Shown one piece after another: positions 18,812 through 28,013 of a DNA stretch of 64,000 nucleotides (positions are counted from its first letter, which is position 1; every line of letters begins with the position of its first letter). The notes under the pieces are model-generated. The model did no database searches. It worked only from the letters and a program-made list of their open reading frames with translations, and was not told where the DNA came from. The position numbers and the translations under genes were made by a program. The DNA lies in NCBI GenBank assembly GCA_947447465.1, contig CANFKE010000001.1, positions 148,241 through 212,240 on the forward strand. The letters run 5' to 3'. Source of the stretch: Chitinophagaceae bacterium (lineage in GTDB: Bacteria > Bacteroidota > Bacteroidia > Chitinophagales > Chitinophagaceae).

Positions 18812-18895
18812 AAGTATGGTTTGAACGGTGAAATTACGACTAAATACCGTAAACTAGCCGAGGTAAAAGGCGAAAAAATAGTACACATAAGTATA

Positions 18896-19036
18896 TTATT
18901 TGGTTACATTGTCGTCTGTCATTGCAGCATAAAATGTATTCTCCGGCTCCCAATCTTCTATTTTATTCCCCTCAGGATCTGCTATGTGTGGAAATTTACC
19001 ATACTCATTGCACTTGAATAAAATGCCTCTCAGTAC
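18896..19036 (-). pseudogene. 3' fragment of a glyoxalase/VOC-family gene
   Basis: On the minus strand 46 codons followed by TAA read VLRGILFK, then NEYGKF, then DPEGNKIEDWEP. This is the C-terminal signature of VOC-fold (glyoxalase/dioxygenase-like) proteins, including the usual metal-ligand Glu. The frame stays open some codons further upstream without recognisable VOC sequence and has no start codon; it soon runs into the terminator at 19083-19122. About two thirds of a normal 120-130 residue protein are missing, so I call it a remnant. Confidence 0.68.
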
Positions 19037-19082
19037 TACAGCACTCTTGGAGATTGCTATAGTATTAGTATGAGCGCATAAA

Positions 19083-19122
19083 ACAACAAAAGCCCGAAGG
19101 ACATCCGGGACATTTGTTGTTC
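19083..19122 (-). terminator. Intrinsic terminator after the 127-residue secreted protein gene
   Basis: AACAACAAA and TTTGTTGTT pair around an inner CCCG/CGGG stem. On the minus strand it follows the stop codon at 19142 and continues into a T run. Confidence 0.7.
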
Positions 19123-19141
19123 TATAAATTATTTGTTGTTC

Positions 19142-19525
19142 TTAGAAAGTAGCTGCGAAAGCAAGCAATTTATTGTGAATTGCAGTGCGATTCAAAGTAA
19201 GGTCTGTCTTCAAAACCCAGATATCAGCATACAACGTCTGTTGTGTTTGTATTGTTGTTGTATAAGTTGCTGCAATAGCGGCAGTAGCGGCTCCGGCAAT
19301 GTTAGACTTGGTAATACCCAGTTCTGCCAGCATCATATTGTGGATGTCTGTCCAGGTAGTTTGTGCCATAGTCGCGTTTCCGGCAGCAATGTAAGTGTCC
19401 ATCAAATTTACTTTTGTAGTAAAATCTGCAGCAGTAAATGTTGTTGTCTGGGCATATACATGCTGAGTTGGGATTGCACAGGTGGCTGTGAGCAGGCAGC
19501 ATACAAATAGAATACGTTTCATCAC
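19142..19525 (-). CDS. Small secreted protein of unknown function
   Basis: 127 residues with a clear signal peptide (cut after HVYAQ). The mature part is about 100 residues, rich in Thr and Ala, predicted helical (TKVNLMDTYIAAGNATMAQTTWTDIHNMM and similar), with no cysteines or known motif. It is monocistronic, with its own terminator. I do not recognise the family. Confidence 0.7.
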   Translation of the reverse strand: MMKRILFVCCLLTATCAIPTQHVYAQTTTFTAADFTTKVNLMDTYIAAGNATMAQTTWTDIHNMMLAELGITKSNIAGAATAAIAATYTTTIQTQQTLYADIWVLKTDLTLNRTAIHNKLLAFAATF

Positions 19526-19566
19526 CTAATTTTTTATAAAGTTATACAATTATACGAAAAAAGTTG

Positions 19567-21477
19567 TTATTCACTATCTAAGACAGCAGCACCCCCCCTA
19601 TATAGTTGGGTAGAATACTTTAAAGATGGAGAAATAATTGGTTTTCCGAGTCCCAGAGAGCTCCATTTGGCGTCAACTGCTTCAATTGTGGCAGCATCAG
19701 CCGCAATTATGTTGGGCCAAGGACGGTCGAAATTGTCCAGCTTTTTCGTTTTCCGGGTACCATCCAGTCCCAGAATATTGTTATTAACTCCTCCGAAGAA
19801 ATTATCGCGACGAGGATCCAGGTTATTGCAGAAGCGCCAGAGCACATCGGCAACATCATCAGCACTTACCATCTGCTCCACATAGAGTATCATTTTTATG
19901 CCCTCCATGCCATTCATACGGCATATAGCATCATGTACTGCTCTTACGTGACCAGGGCGGTCTTTTTTTATAGACACGAACAGCACAGGAAGGTCGTATT
20001 TACGAGCCAGATTATCATTCAGGCTGGCCAATTCCGGCAGTGCGGCAAGTATCGCTTGCTTTGAAAACGAAGGGTCAAGCTTAAATGGTACTAATGGCTC
20101 CATTTGCTCTTCCTCCCACTTTTTGGTGCCATCTATGCACATTTTACCACCAAAACCCAGTTTAGAGCAGCTATGGTCCAGTACATCCATTGGTCCCTGA
20201 CTAAAATAGATATCGGTGACAGGATTGATGTTGTTAAAGACATATTGTGCTAATGGCAGATAGTCGTCGATCTTTACCTTGCCGTCTGCTACTACCAATA
20301 TCTTGTTGAACATCATTTGTCCGGCACCCCACATGGCATTCATTACTTTTTGTCCCTGCCCTGCGTATTCTTTATTAATGGTAGCTATCACCAGATTGTG
20401 AAACACACCCTCTACAGGCATATTCATATCTGTGATCTCAGGCACCATGGTCATTTTTATAGGTGCAAGGAAAATACGTTCTGTGGCTTTACCTATCCAC
20501 GCATCCTCCTGAGGTGGTATGCCTACGATCGTGGCGGGGTACACAGCATCTTTGCGGTGTGTGATAGCCGTCACATGGAAGCGTGGATACCAGTCGGGTA
20601 AGGAGTAATAACCTGTATGGTCGCCGAATGGGCCTTCCCATATCAATTCCTCCTCCGTATCTACATAACCTTCAATGATAAAGTCGGCATCAGCAGGAAC
20701 TTCTATGTCGGGCTGTGTAATGCACTTTACCAACTCCACCTTCTTTTTACGAAGGAAGCCAGCCAACATGTATTCATCTACATTTTCAGGTAACGGTGCT
20801 GTAGCGGCATAAGTATATACCGGATCTCCACCCAGTGCTACAGCTACAGGCATTCGTTTGCCCAGTTTCTTATATTCATTATAATGGCGTGCCGATACTT
20901 TATGTTTATGCCAGTGCATGCCGGTCATGTCTTTTTCAAAGACCTGCATACGGTACATACCTATATTACGAATACCATTATTGGGGTCTTTGGTATGAAT
21001 AGCAGGCAGTGTTATAAACGGGCCTCCATCCTCAGGCCAACATTTTAAGATAGGTATTTTACTCAGGTCGGGGTTGGCCATGATCACTTCCTGACAGGCA
21101 CCCTTGCCTTTTACTACCTTCGGCATCCACGATGCAAATTTGCCTAACTGAGGCAACATGGCCAGTTTCTCCAGAATGCCGTTCTTGGGGGCCGACATCA
21201 TTTTGAACAGATCTTCGATCTCGTGCATAGAATCATCCAGGTGATTGACCCCAAGTGCTATACACATGCGCTTTTCGCTGCCCATACTATTGATAAGCAA
21301 TGGAAATTCTGTGCCGGTATTTTCAAATAATAATGCTTTATTTCTATCAGGTGTTTTAGAGATACGGTCTGTTATTTCCGCTATCTCCAACTCAGGATTT
21401 ACATACTCCTTAATCCTTATCAATTCACCCGCTTTTTCCAGTGTGTCTATGAACTCCCTCAATGATTTGTAAGCCAT
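19567..21477 (-). CDS. UbiD-family decarboxylase (menaquinone-type)
   Basis: 636 residues from ATG 21477 (MAYKSLREFI). Family features are NIGMYRMQVFEKDMTGMHWHKHK (prenyl-FMN and metal region), EGPFGDHTGYYS with the catalytic Glu, and a long C-terminal domain. UbiD enzymes use prenylated FMN from UbiX to decarboxylate aromatic acids; in Bacteroidota the homologue is generally linked to menaquinone synthesis. The length exceeds E. coli UbiD (about 497), as usual for this clade. The reading from 21513 includes the promoter box and is rejected. Confidence 0.92.
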   Translation of the reverse strand: MAYKSLREFIDTLEKAGELIRIKEYVNPELEIAEITDRISKTPDRNKALLFENTGTEFPLLINSMGSEKRMCIALGVNHLDDSMHEIEDLFKMMSAPKNGILEKLAMLPQLGKFASWMPKVVKGKGACQEVIMANPDLSKIPILKCWPEDGGPFITLPAIHTKDPNNGIRNIGMYRMQVFEKDMTGMHWHKHKVSARHYNEYKKLGKRMPVAVALGGDPVYTYAATAPLPENVDEYMLAGFLRKKKVELVKCITQPDIEVPADADFIIEGYVDTEEELIWEGPFGDHTGYYSLPDWYPRFHVTAITHRKDAVYPATIVGIPPQEDAWIGKATERIFLAPIKMTMVPEITDMNMPVEGVFHNLVIATINKEYAGQGQKVMNAMWGAGQMMFNKILVVADGKVKIDDYLPLAQYVFNNINPVTDIYFSQGPMDVLDHSCSKLGFGGKMCIDGTKKWEEEQMEPLVPFKLDPSFSKQAILAALPELASLNDNLARKYDLPVLFVSIKKDRPGHVRAVHDAICRMNGMEGIKMILYVEQMVSADDVADVLWRFCNNLDPRRDNFFGGVNNNILGLDGTRKTKKLDNFDRPWPNIIAADAATIEAVDAKWSSLGLGKPIISPSLKYSTQLYRGGAAVLDSE

Positions 21478-21481
21478 GACA

Positions 21482-21489
21482 CAAAGGTA
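21482..21489 (-). promoter_or_regulatory. Predicted -7 box of ubiD (TACCTTTG), 4 nt from ATG
   Basis: Perfect TAnnTTTG on the minus strand; only TGTC separates it from the start codon, predicting a leaderless mRNA. Confidence 0.6.
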
Positions 21490-21577
21490 ATAAGATTGTG
21501 TCTGCAGCAACATACACCCATATTGTAGTTTGATGAGACGCTATAAGGAAAAGCAATAAAGCGGGGATATGAACCCA

Positions 21578-21617
21578 AAAGAACATCCCGCAAGCAGAGG
21601 CAGGCGGGATGTTCTTT
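21578..21617 (-). terminator. Terminator hairpin after moxR
   Basis: A 14-bp perfect stem AAAGAACATCCCGC / GCGGGATGTTCTTT surrounds an 11- to 12-nt loop, 24 nt beyond the moxR stop. A- and T-rich ends suit either direction. Confidence 0.75.
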
Positions 21618-21640
21618 CTTTCGGGATCTTTTCACTTTTA

Positions 21641-22645
21641 TCAAGGTACTTCTACCACATTAAGTATATCGTTCAATATCTGTTCGCTGGTGATATTCTC
21701 TGCTTCTGCTTCGTAAGTAAGACCAATACGGTGGCGCATTACATCGTGGCATACGGCGCGAACATCTTCGGGTATCACATAGCCACGACGCTTGATAAAG
21801 GCATAAGCCTTTGATGCAAGGGCCAGATTGATGCTGGCACGCGGAGAACCGCCATAGCTGATATAAGGCTTTAACTTAGCCAGTTTATACTCTTCAGGGA
21901 AACGGGTAGCGAAAACAATATCCAGAATGTACTGTTCTATTTTTTCGTCCATATATACTTCTCGTACCAGTTTACGTGCCTTGAGAATATCGTCTTTAGT
22001 TACAACAGGGTTGATCTTGGACATGCCACCGGGATTAATATTAGAGCGAATGATCATGCGCTCTTCTTCCTTCTTCGGGTAGGTGATGATGATCTTCAGC
22101 ATGAACCTGTCCACTTGCGCTTCCGGAAGCTCGTAAGTACCTTCCTGTTCTATCGGGTTTTGTGTTGCCAATACCAGGAAAGGCTCTGCCAGCGGGTAGG
22201 TATGATCTCCAATAGTTACCTGGCGCTCCTGCATAGCCTCCAGCAAAGCACTCTGCACCTTTGCCGGAGCACGGTTGATCTCATCGGCAAGAATGAAGTT
22301 GGAAAAGATAGGCCCCTTGCGAACAGCAAACTTGTGTTCCTGCGGATTATAGACCATTGTACCCAGCACGTCGGCAGGCAGCAGGTCGGGGGTAAACTGA
22401 ATACGTGCAAAATCGGCCTGTATGGCAGATGCCAGAGATTTGATGGCCAGTGTTTTCGCCAGTCCCGGCACGCCTTCAAGCAATACGTGGCCATTGGCCA
22501 GTAAGCCTATCATCAGGCGTTCGACCATTGTCTTCTGACCTACTACAGCTTTATTAAGTTCCATGTTGAGCAGCTCAATAAATGCACTTTGTTGATGTAT
22601 GCGCTCATTTAACTCTCTGATGTCCACTGAAGATGATATATCCAT
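21641..22645 (-). CDS. MoxR-family AAA+ ATPase
   Basis: 334 residues. Walker A is GVPGLAKT, Walker B ILADEINRAPAKVQSALLEAM, sensor 1 is in LVLATQNPIEQEGTYELPEAQ, followed by the AAA lid. MoxR ATPases act as chaperones that insert metals or assemble complexes, usually next to VWA-domain genes. Here no VWA or DUF58 partner lies downstream: the gene ends at a terminator and ubiD follows. A TATTTTTG box is 22 nt upstream of ATG. Confidence 0.93.
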   Translation of the reverse strand: MDISSSVDIRELNERIHQQSAFIELLNMELNKAVVGQKTMVERLMIGLLANGHVLLEGVPGLAKTLAIKSLASAIQADFARIQFTPDLLPADVLGTMVYNPQEHKFAVRKGPIFSNFILADEINRAPAKVQSALLEAMQERQVTIGDHTYPLAEPFLVLATQNPIEQEGTYELPEAQVDRFMLKIIITYPKKEEERMIIRSNINPGGMSKINPVVTKDDILKARKLVREVYMDEKIEQYILDIVFATRFPEEYKLAKLKPYISYGGSPRASINLALASKAYAFIKRRGYVIPEDVRAVCHDVMRHRIGLTYEAEAENITSEQILNDILNVVEVP

Positions 22646-22667
22646 AGTATTTTTAAAATTCTGAACT

Positions 22668-22675
22668 CAAAAATA
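22668..22675 (-). promoter_or_regulatory. Predicted -7 box of moxR (TATTTTTG)
   Basis: Perfect TAnnTTTG on the minus strand, 22 nt before the start codon. Confidence 0.45.
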
Positions 22676-22839
22676 TAAAAGGGACAATTATTAAAAACCG
22701 CAACAAAGGAATTTAACTTTTTTTAAAAACCAGCCAATGCCGCGGGAAAGCAATAATAGGGTATTAAACAGTATTTTTACCGTTTACTAAAATATATAAG
22801 TGCTGAATGTAAGAACGCAGCAATATAAAATGATACACA

Positions 22840-23181
22840 ATGGAGAGTTTTGATATAAGGTGGATAAATACACAAATGATGCTGAGAGAAAGATTTGGCA
22901 AATTGCCTGATCTGGAAAGCATTCTTTTTCTGATAGGGCTCAATGTGCTCAATGCGCCTCTTGAAACTAAGTTCAGCAAAGAGCAAAAGCAGGATCTGAT
23001 GCACATAGCCGTCTGCACACTGTTGGAACAAGTAGGCTATTATGAGAATGCCGGACGAGATGAGGAAGGATGGCCACACTTTCACGAGGTGAAACGCCCG
23101 GACGATATCGGCGGGCTACAGGAACAGGAAATAGTCTTGAAAGAGTGCATTATGATGTACTTTGATAAATTGGATAAATGA
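22840..23181 (+). CDS. Conserved hypothetical cytoplasmic protein
   Basis: 113 residues, predicted mostly helical, with no signal peptide or membrane segment. It contains KLPDLESILFLIGLNVL, then TKFSKEQKQDLMHIAVCTLL, then a charged stretch with GWPHFHEV. It looks like a small Bacteroidota-restricted family of unknown function. It has an ATG start and a well-placed terminator just after the stop, which supports a real gene. Confidence 0.75.
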   Translation: MESFDIRWINTQMMLRERFGKLPDLESILFLIGLNVLNAPLETKFSKEQKQDLMHIAVCTLLEQVGYYENAGRDEEGWPHFHEVKRPDDIGGLQEQEIVLKECIMMYFDKLDK

Positions 23182-23182
23182 T

Positions 23183-23210
23183 AAGAACCCGGATATTGTC
23201 CGGGTTCTTT
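23183..23210. terminator. Bidirectional terminator
   Basis: An 11-bp perfect stem AAGAACCCGGA / TCCGGGTTCTT lies between convergent genes. Confidence 0.8.
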
Positions 23211-23244
23211 GTATATAGTGGTGTTGAAAGTCGGAGATATGTGA

Positions 23245-25908
23245 TTACCTGATCAGTGTTACATCGCCTTTGTACTGTTTCAGCTTGCCGTCGGGCTTGC
23301 CGATGATGATAACGTAATTGAATACGCCCATGTCTTGCGGAACACCGTTAAAGGTACCATCCCATCCTTTCTTCGGGTCTGTATCGTTGTGGTAAACAAG
23401 CTCACCCCAGCGGTTATACACGTTGAACATCACCAGCTTATGAGCACCCATGTTGATGATCCTGAAGATATCGTTGATGCCGTCTCCGTTAGGTGTGAAT
23501 GCAGTAGGGACGAATTCTTCATTTCCATCAATGGTCAACAAAGTGATGCTGGCAGAATCGCGGCAGCCCCACTCGTTCATAGCATATACTACGAAGGTAG
23601 TAGAGTCTGTGACCGTAGCTATAGGGTTGTTGATATTCGGATTATCTAATGTGCCATCATTAGGTGTCCACCAGAAGATAAGCGGATACGGGGTAAGGTT
23701 TACCGCATCAAGCTGAACATGTTCTCCGTAAGCCACCACTCCACTGCCCGGTGTAATGCCGATATGTGCCGGCGGGCGTGGCGAAAGGGTTACCTGATCG
23801 GTACTGGTGCAGCCAAGTGGCGATGTAATGGTAATAGAGTAGAGATAATCGCCTACGGTGCCGCAACTGAATGTAGGAGTGAGGGTAGTCTCATTGATAA
23901 GATAGGTTGTAGGTGTCCATGACAAGGTATAGGGTGCACCTGCGGGTGTGGCTACCACATCCAGTTTAATAGAATCACCCACGCAGAATGCTGTGTCCTT
24001 AGTGCGTATATCTACATTAGGGCTTTCTACTGTAAGGTTTACAGAATGATTCATATCCGGGCATCCGGGATAGCTGGCGGTAACAGTGAATACTGTAGTA
24101 GTGGTGATAGTAGCTATCGGGTTGATGATGTTGGGATTGTTCACATATCCGCTAGGTTCCCAGTGATAAGAGAACTCAGAGTCACCATTTACCCGCATAG
24201 GAATAATTCCGCTGAAGCAGATGGTACTATCGGGGTTGAGCAATGTAAAGTCATTGGGTAGTACATGCACCGTTAATACGCCTGGTGCATTACACCCAGC
24301 AGTAATTTCAGTTACAGTTACACTATAATTAATGTTTCCAGAAACCATAGGTGTAACAACAGGACTAGATGTAGATGATCCGGTCATGTAGGTGGTCGGA
24401 TTCCAGTTATACGAAAAAGTACCGGTAGTTGGTGTTACTGTAGCATGCAGTGTTAATGGCACACCAACGCAGGTGTTCTGAATTGGGGGTCCTACACTAA
24501 CCGTAAATGGGTGTATGACTGTTATCTTCATTGAATCTGATGCTGAGGGGCAGCCCGGGTAACTTCCTGTTAATACGTATGTTGTAGTAGTAGGAGGTGT
24601 GACCGTGACCATAAGAGTATCGTATGGTGTAGTGCCGATAGGTGTCCATGAATAGACAAGAGAAGTATCGCCTGTGGCTACAATATGTACACTTTGCCCT
24701 TCGCATATAGTAGTATCCGGGTTGGTAATATGAACATAGAATCCATCTAGTATGTTCATGATTGCACTGTCAATGACCACCGGGCCGGTACTACCACAAG
24801 AATAAGGCGATAAGATGTAGAGCTTTACAGTTCTTGGTCCTCCCGCAGGTGAAATAACTATTGGATTTATTAAGAGTGTGTCGGATAAACTACCGGCAGG
24901 TATAACCACACTATCTGCAATAGTGGTGTAATCAGTACCGTTAACCGCAGTTCCTCCTATGGTATAGTGTATGCTGAAGTTGGTAGCTAATGGGTTGGTG
25001 ATGTTGAATATGATCTTTCCGGGAAGACAACCTCGCACGCAGTATTGACCGCCCGAAGTAGTATCGGTAGAGTTCATACCCACGGGGTGCACAGATATGC
25101 CGGTAGATGTAAGGCTGCCTGCCTCCAGAAATACCCCGGAATCATAAATGTGGTCAAAAGCATCTGCAATACCTATCTTCAGGTGATAAGTATCGCATGG
25201 TGTTACATGTGCTATTGCCTGTAGCGTTGAAGTAAGGCCATCGTAAGTGATGGTGCTGCCACCAATGTTATTGACATAGAAAGAGCAGAACGGAGAACCC
25301 GGTCCGAGTGCAGTACACGTACTTACTGATGTAGAGCAGTTAACACTGTTGATACATACCGGGATAGTAGTGCCGGGCACCAGTGCAATATTGGTAGATC
25401 CTGCAAAACCTGGGCCTGAGATGAAGAAGCCAAATACATCGTTGAAGCTGGAGCAAGTAAAACCGTTATATTCTTCAGATCCGAAAACATAATTGAATTT
25501 TACGGTATCGCCCGCCGGACGAAAATCAAACTCCAGCACACACCTGTCATAGGTTGTTTGTCCTGCCAGTGCTGTAAGTTGCGGGTCTCCGCCAACACCA
25601 TTACTGGTAGATGCAAAGTTAGAAGCTGGACCGCCCGCGCCATAATTGAGGCCAACTGTTTGCGCTCTGCCGGTAGTCAATACGATACCACTGTCGAAAC
25701 TGAGGGTGGACGTGCCCATGAATGTGCCATTGGCCACCGCAGGGCAAGAAAGTATAGGGTTAATAATGATAACTCCTGTACCCACAAGTTTATTGGCAAG
25801 TGTGGCAGCAGTGGCAGAAGGTGTGATCACTATCTGAGCCTCAGATAGTACAGGATATATAAAAATAGTTGTTAGAACAAGTATAAACAGTGTATATATT
25901 CTTCTCAT
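23245..25908 (-). CDS. Large secreted protein: choice-of-anchor L domain, Ig-like repeats, T9SS type B sorting domain
   Basis: 887 residues with an N-terminal signal peptide (cut after SEAQ). The choice-of-anchor L domain is at about 30-250 (VGTGVIIINP, FDSGIVLTTGR, FNYVFGSEEYNGF). A cysteine-containing region and three to four Ig/PKD-like repeats each contain YSWTP/YNWNP/YHWEP/LSWTP and TTTY or TTVF patterns. The C-terminal gliding-motility type B domain (about 800-887) reads VPTAFTPNGDGINDIFRI, VYNRWGELVYH and GTFNGVPQDMGVFNYVI. The protein is exported by the type IX system and attached to or released from the cell surface; adhesion is a reasonable guess. Confidence 0.92.
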   Translation of the reverse strand: MRRIYTLFILVLTTIFIYPVLSEAQIVITPSATAATLANKLVGTGVIIINPILSCPAVANGTFMGTSTLSFDSGIVLTTGRAQTVGLNYGAGGPASNFASTSNGVGGDPQLTALAGQTTYDRCVLEFDFRPAGDTVKFNYVFGSEEYNGFTCSSFNDVFGFFISGPGFAGSTNIALVPGTTIPVCINSVNCSTSVSTCTALGPGSPFCSFYVNNIGGSTITYDGLTSTLQAIAHVTPCDTYHLKIGIADAFDHIYDSGVFLEAGSLTSTGISVHPVGMNSTDTTSGGQYCVRGCLPGKIIFNITNPLATNFSIHYTIGGTAVNGTDYTTIADSVVIPAGSLSDTLLINPIVISPAGGPRTVKLYILSPYSCGSTGPVVIDSAIMNILDGFYVHITNPDTTICEGQSVHIVATGDTSLVYSWTPIGTTPYDTLMVTVTPPTTTTYVLTGSYPGCPSASDSMKITVIHPFTVSVGPPIQNTCVGVPLTLHATVTPTTGTFSYNWNPTTYMTGSSTSSPVVTPMVSGNINYSVTVTEITAGCNAPGVLTVHVLPNDFTLLNPDSTICFSGIIPMRVNGDSEFSYHWEPSGYVNNPNIINPIATITTTTVFTVTASYPGCPDMNHSVNLTVESPNVDIRTKDTAFCVGDSIKLDVVATPAGAPYTLSWTPTTYLINETTLTPTFSCGTVGDYLYSITITSPLGCTSTDQVTLSPRPPAHIGITPGSGVVAYGEHVQLDAVNLTPYPLIFWWTPNDGTLDNPNINNPIATVTDSTTFVVYAMNEWGCRDSASITLLTIDGNEEFVPTAFTPNGDGINDIFRIINMGAHKLVMFNVYNRWGELVYHNDTDPKKGWDGTFNGVPQDMGVFNYVIIIGKPDGKLKQYKGDVTLIR

Positions 25909-26141
25909 GGTGTTCCTTTGTGGTTAATTACGTGAAAGGGATGAAGCAGTAAAATAGTAACAAATATTTAAATAATAAAATTTCCAACATGAATTTCATG
26001 TCTATTTTTAAATAATTGACCTCAAATAGTTCCTTTTGATTAAATATTTGACAAACTGAGCGAAATTGCCCTTTAACAAAACATTAGATAAAACGGGTGT
26101 GAACTAGCCCGCTTTTTGTATCTGTAAACAAAAGTATATTC

Positions 26142-27758
26142 ATGAGACACATTACTATTTCAGCGGTACTGACCGCCGCATTATTTGCTGCAGGATCTGT
26201 GCAGGCCCAAACTAACCAGAAGTTGAATTTGGACAAGGCCACTGTTTTCATACATGGTGCAGAATTGATCAGTACGGCGAAAGTCTCTTTATCTAAGGGT
26301 GAGAATGAATACCTGTTTACCAATGTGGCCGGTGATGTGAATAATGAGAGTATTGTGGTCAATGCTACCAATGGAACAGTAGTAGAGTCGGTAACATTTC
26401 AGAATAATTATACAGCAACCGATAATGTATCGCCAAGGGTCAAAGAGATAAAAGATAGCATAGAGTTGATGAATGGCCGCAGGCAGCCCATCAGCAATAA
26501 GATAGCTTCTCTGAATGAACAATTGAGCATACTGCAATCTAACCGTAAGGTGGCCGGTGAGAACACAGGTCTGTCTGTAGCCGAACTGCAAAAGATGCTT
26601 GACCTGGTAGGTAATAAGATGGAGGGCTACCTTAACCAAAAGAACAAGGAGGAGGATAACCTGAAGAAAATAGATGACCGCATTACTGCCCTTAAAAAGC
26701 AACTGACCGAAGAGCAGGCAAAGGGATACCAACCGGGAGGACAGCTATTGGTGAAGTTCTATGCCAAAGAGAATACCACAAGCAATATAACCATCACTTA
26801 CATTGTACCTAATGCCGGTTGGACGCCAACTTATGATATATGGGCCGATGACGCCAAGAGCCCGGTAAAGCTATACTACAAGGCCAACATATACCAGAAC
26901 AGCGGGGTGAAGTGGAACAATGTAAATCTTACCCTCTCTACCGGCAATCCGCAGGAAGGTATGCAGGCGTCAGTGCTGAATCCGTGGTATGTATCTTTTT
27001 ATGTGCCAAGAACTATGGCCAATTATAACAGGAGCAATGCGCCTATGGCCCCTATGGCAGTTTACAATAAGTCTGTGGCCGATGAGGGAGTGGTAGCAGA
27101 TGGCGTACAAAATCAGCAGTCTTCAATGAACGAATATGTGAGCGTGAACAATGAAGGTATCAATACTACATTCGACATTGATCTGCCATACACCATTCCC
27201 AGCGATGGACAGCAGCATCTGGTAGCCATTAAGAAGTATGAAACCCCTGCTACCTATGAATATTATGCAGCGCCAAAAGCTGATAAGGACGCATTCTTAC
27301 TGGCTAAGATCACTAACTGGCAGGAGCTGAATTTACTACCCGGCGAAACCAATATTTTCTATGAAGGTACTTACGTAGGTAGGAGCTATATAGATACCCG
27401 CAATACTACCGATACCATAAGCTTGTCATTGGGCAGAGATAAGAAAATAGTGGTGAGAAGAGAGCGAGATAAAAAGCTGCGTAGTGTAAAGACTATAGGA
27501 TCTAATGTAAGAGAAGAGTTTGCTTACAACATAATAGTTCGCAATACCCGTAAGGAAGCAGTGACCATAGTGCTGCAAGACCAGCTGCCGGTGAGCAATG
27601 ATAAGGACCTGGTAGTGGAGGACAAGGAAACAGCAGGTGCAGACTACAACGAAACAACAGGTATGTTGAAGTGGCCGGTAACACTTAAGGCCAATGAAAC
27701 CAAGACCATAAGATTTGGCTATACCCTTAAGTATCCTAAGGGTAAGACGATACAATAA
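26142..27758 (+). CDS. Mucoidy inhibitor MuiA-like protein (DUF4140/DUF4139)
   Basis: 538 residues. Signal peptide cut after SVQAQ, DUF4140 at about 30-130 (DKATVFIHGAELISTAKVSL), a coiled coil at about 95-200, then DUF4139 to the end (ITYIVPNAGWTPTYDIWAD, VKWNNVNLTLSTGNP, LLPGETNIFYEGTYVG, TIRFGYTLKYP). The family is periplasmic or surface-located and linked by name to mucoidy; its biochemical function is unknown. It is monocistronic with its own terminator. Confidence 0.9.
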   Translation: MRHITISAVLTAALFAAGSVQAQTNQKLNLDKATVFIHGAELISTAKVSLSKGENEYLFTNVAGDVNNESIVVNATNGTVVESVTFQNNYTATDNVSPRVKEIKDSIELMNGRRQPISNKIASLNEQLSILQSNRKVAGENTGLSVAELQKMLDLVGNKMEGYLNQKNKEEDNLKKIDDRITALKKQLTEEQAKGYQPGGQLLVKFYAKENTTSNITITYIVPNAGWTPTYDIWADDAKSPVKLYYKANIYQNSGVKWNNVNLTLSTGNPQEGMQASVLNPWYVSFYVPRTMANYNRSNAPMAPMAVYNKSVADEGVVADGVQNQQSSMNEYVSVNNEGINTTFDIDLPYTIPSDGQQHLVAIKKYETPATYEYYAAPKADKDAFLLAKITNWQELNLLPGETNIFYEGTYVGRSYIDTRNTTDTISLSLGRDKKIVVRRERDKKLRSVKTIGSNVREEFAYNIIVRNTRKEAVTIVLQDQLPVSNDKDLVVEDKETAGADYNETTGMLKWPVTLKANETKTIRFGYTLKYPKGKTIQ

Positions 27759-27780
27759 TGGGTGAGTAATGCATTTCTAA

Positions 27781-27819
27781 GGGATCGAATATGGCATAGG
27801 AGTCATGTTCGATCCTTTT
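27781..27819 (+). terminator. Terminator of the MuiA-like gene
   Basis: GGATCGAA and TTCGATCC pair around an 18-nt loop and are followed by TTTT, 22 nt after the stop. Confidence 0.65.
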
Positions 27820-27826
27820 GCTTTTG

Positions 27827-28013
27827 AAAAGTGGCAGTTTTTAATAAAAGTGGCAGTTTTGGGTGGGTGGTTTGGGTTAAAATGCTTTTCCAGCAAGGGT
27901 TTTGACCAATTTTAACAAACTGCTACTTTCTGCCACTTTCTGCCACTTTTTGCCACTTTTTGCCACATGTTGCCACTTTTATTGCCACATTTGTTAAGAA
28001 AAGTGGCAGTGCC
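27827..28013. repeat. 10-bp-period TGCCACTTTT array flanked by inverted AAAAGTGGCA copies
   Basis: From 27921 to 27980 six consecutive 10-bp units read TGCTACTTTC, TGCCACTTTC, TGCCACTTTT, TGCCACTTTT, TGCCACATGT, TGCCACTTTT. Reverse-complement copies AAAAGTGGCAG lie at 27827, 27846 and 27999, so the array can fold back on itself from either side. It lies in a gap of about 700 bp without a recognised gene. Confidence 0.85.

Noticed and set aside
18821..19021. 66-codon plus-strand ORF
   Set aside because: It is the antisense shadow of the VOC gene remnant.
27921..27980. TGCCACTTTT array as a CRISPR
   Set aside because: Units are 10 bp with no spacers and no cas genes are present.
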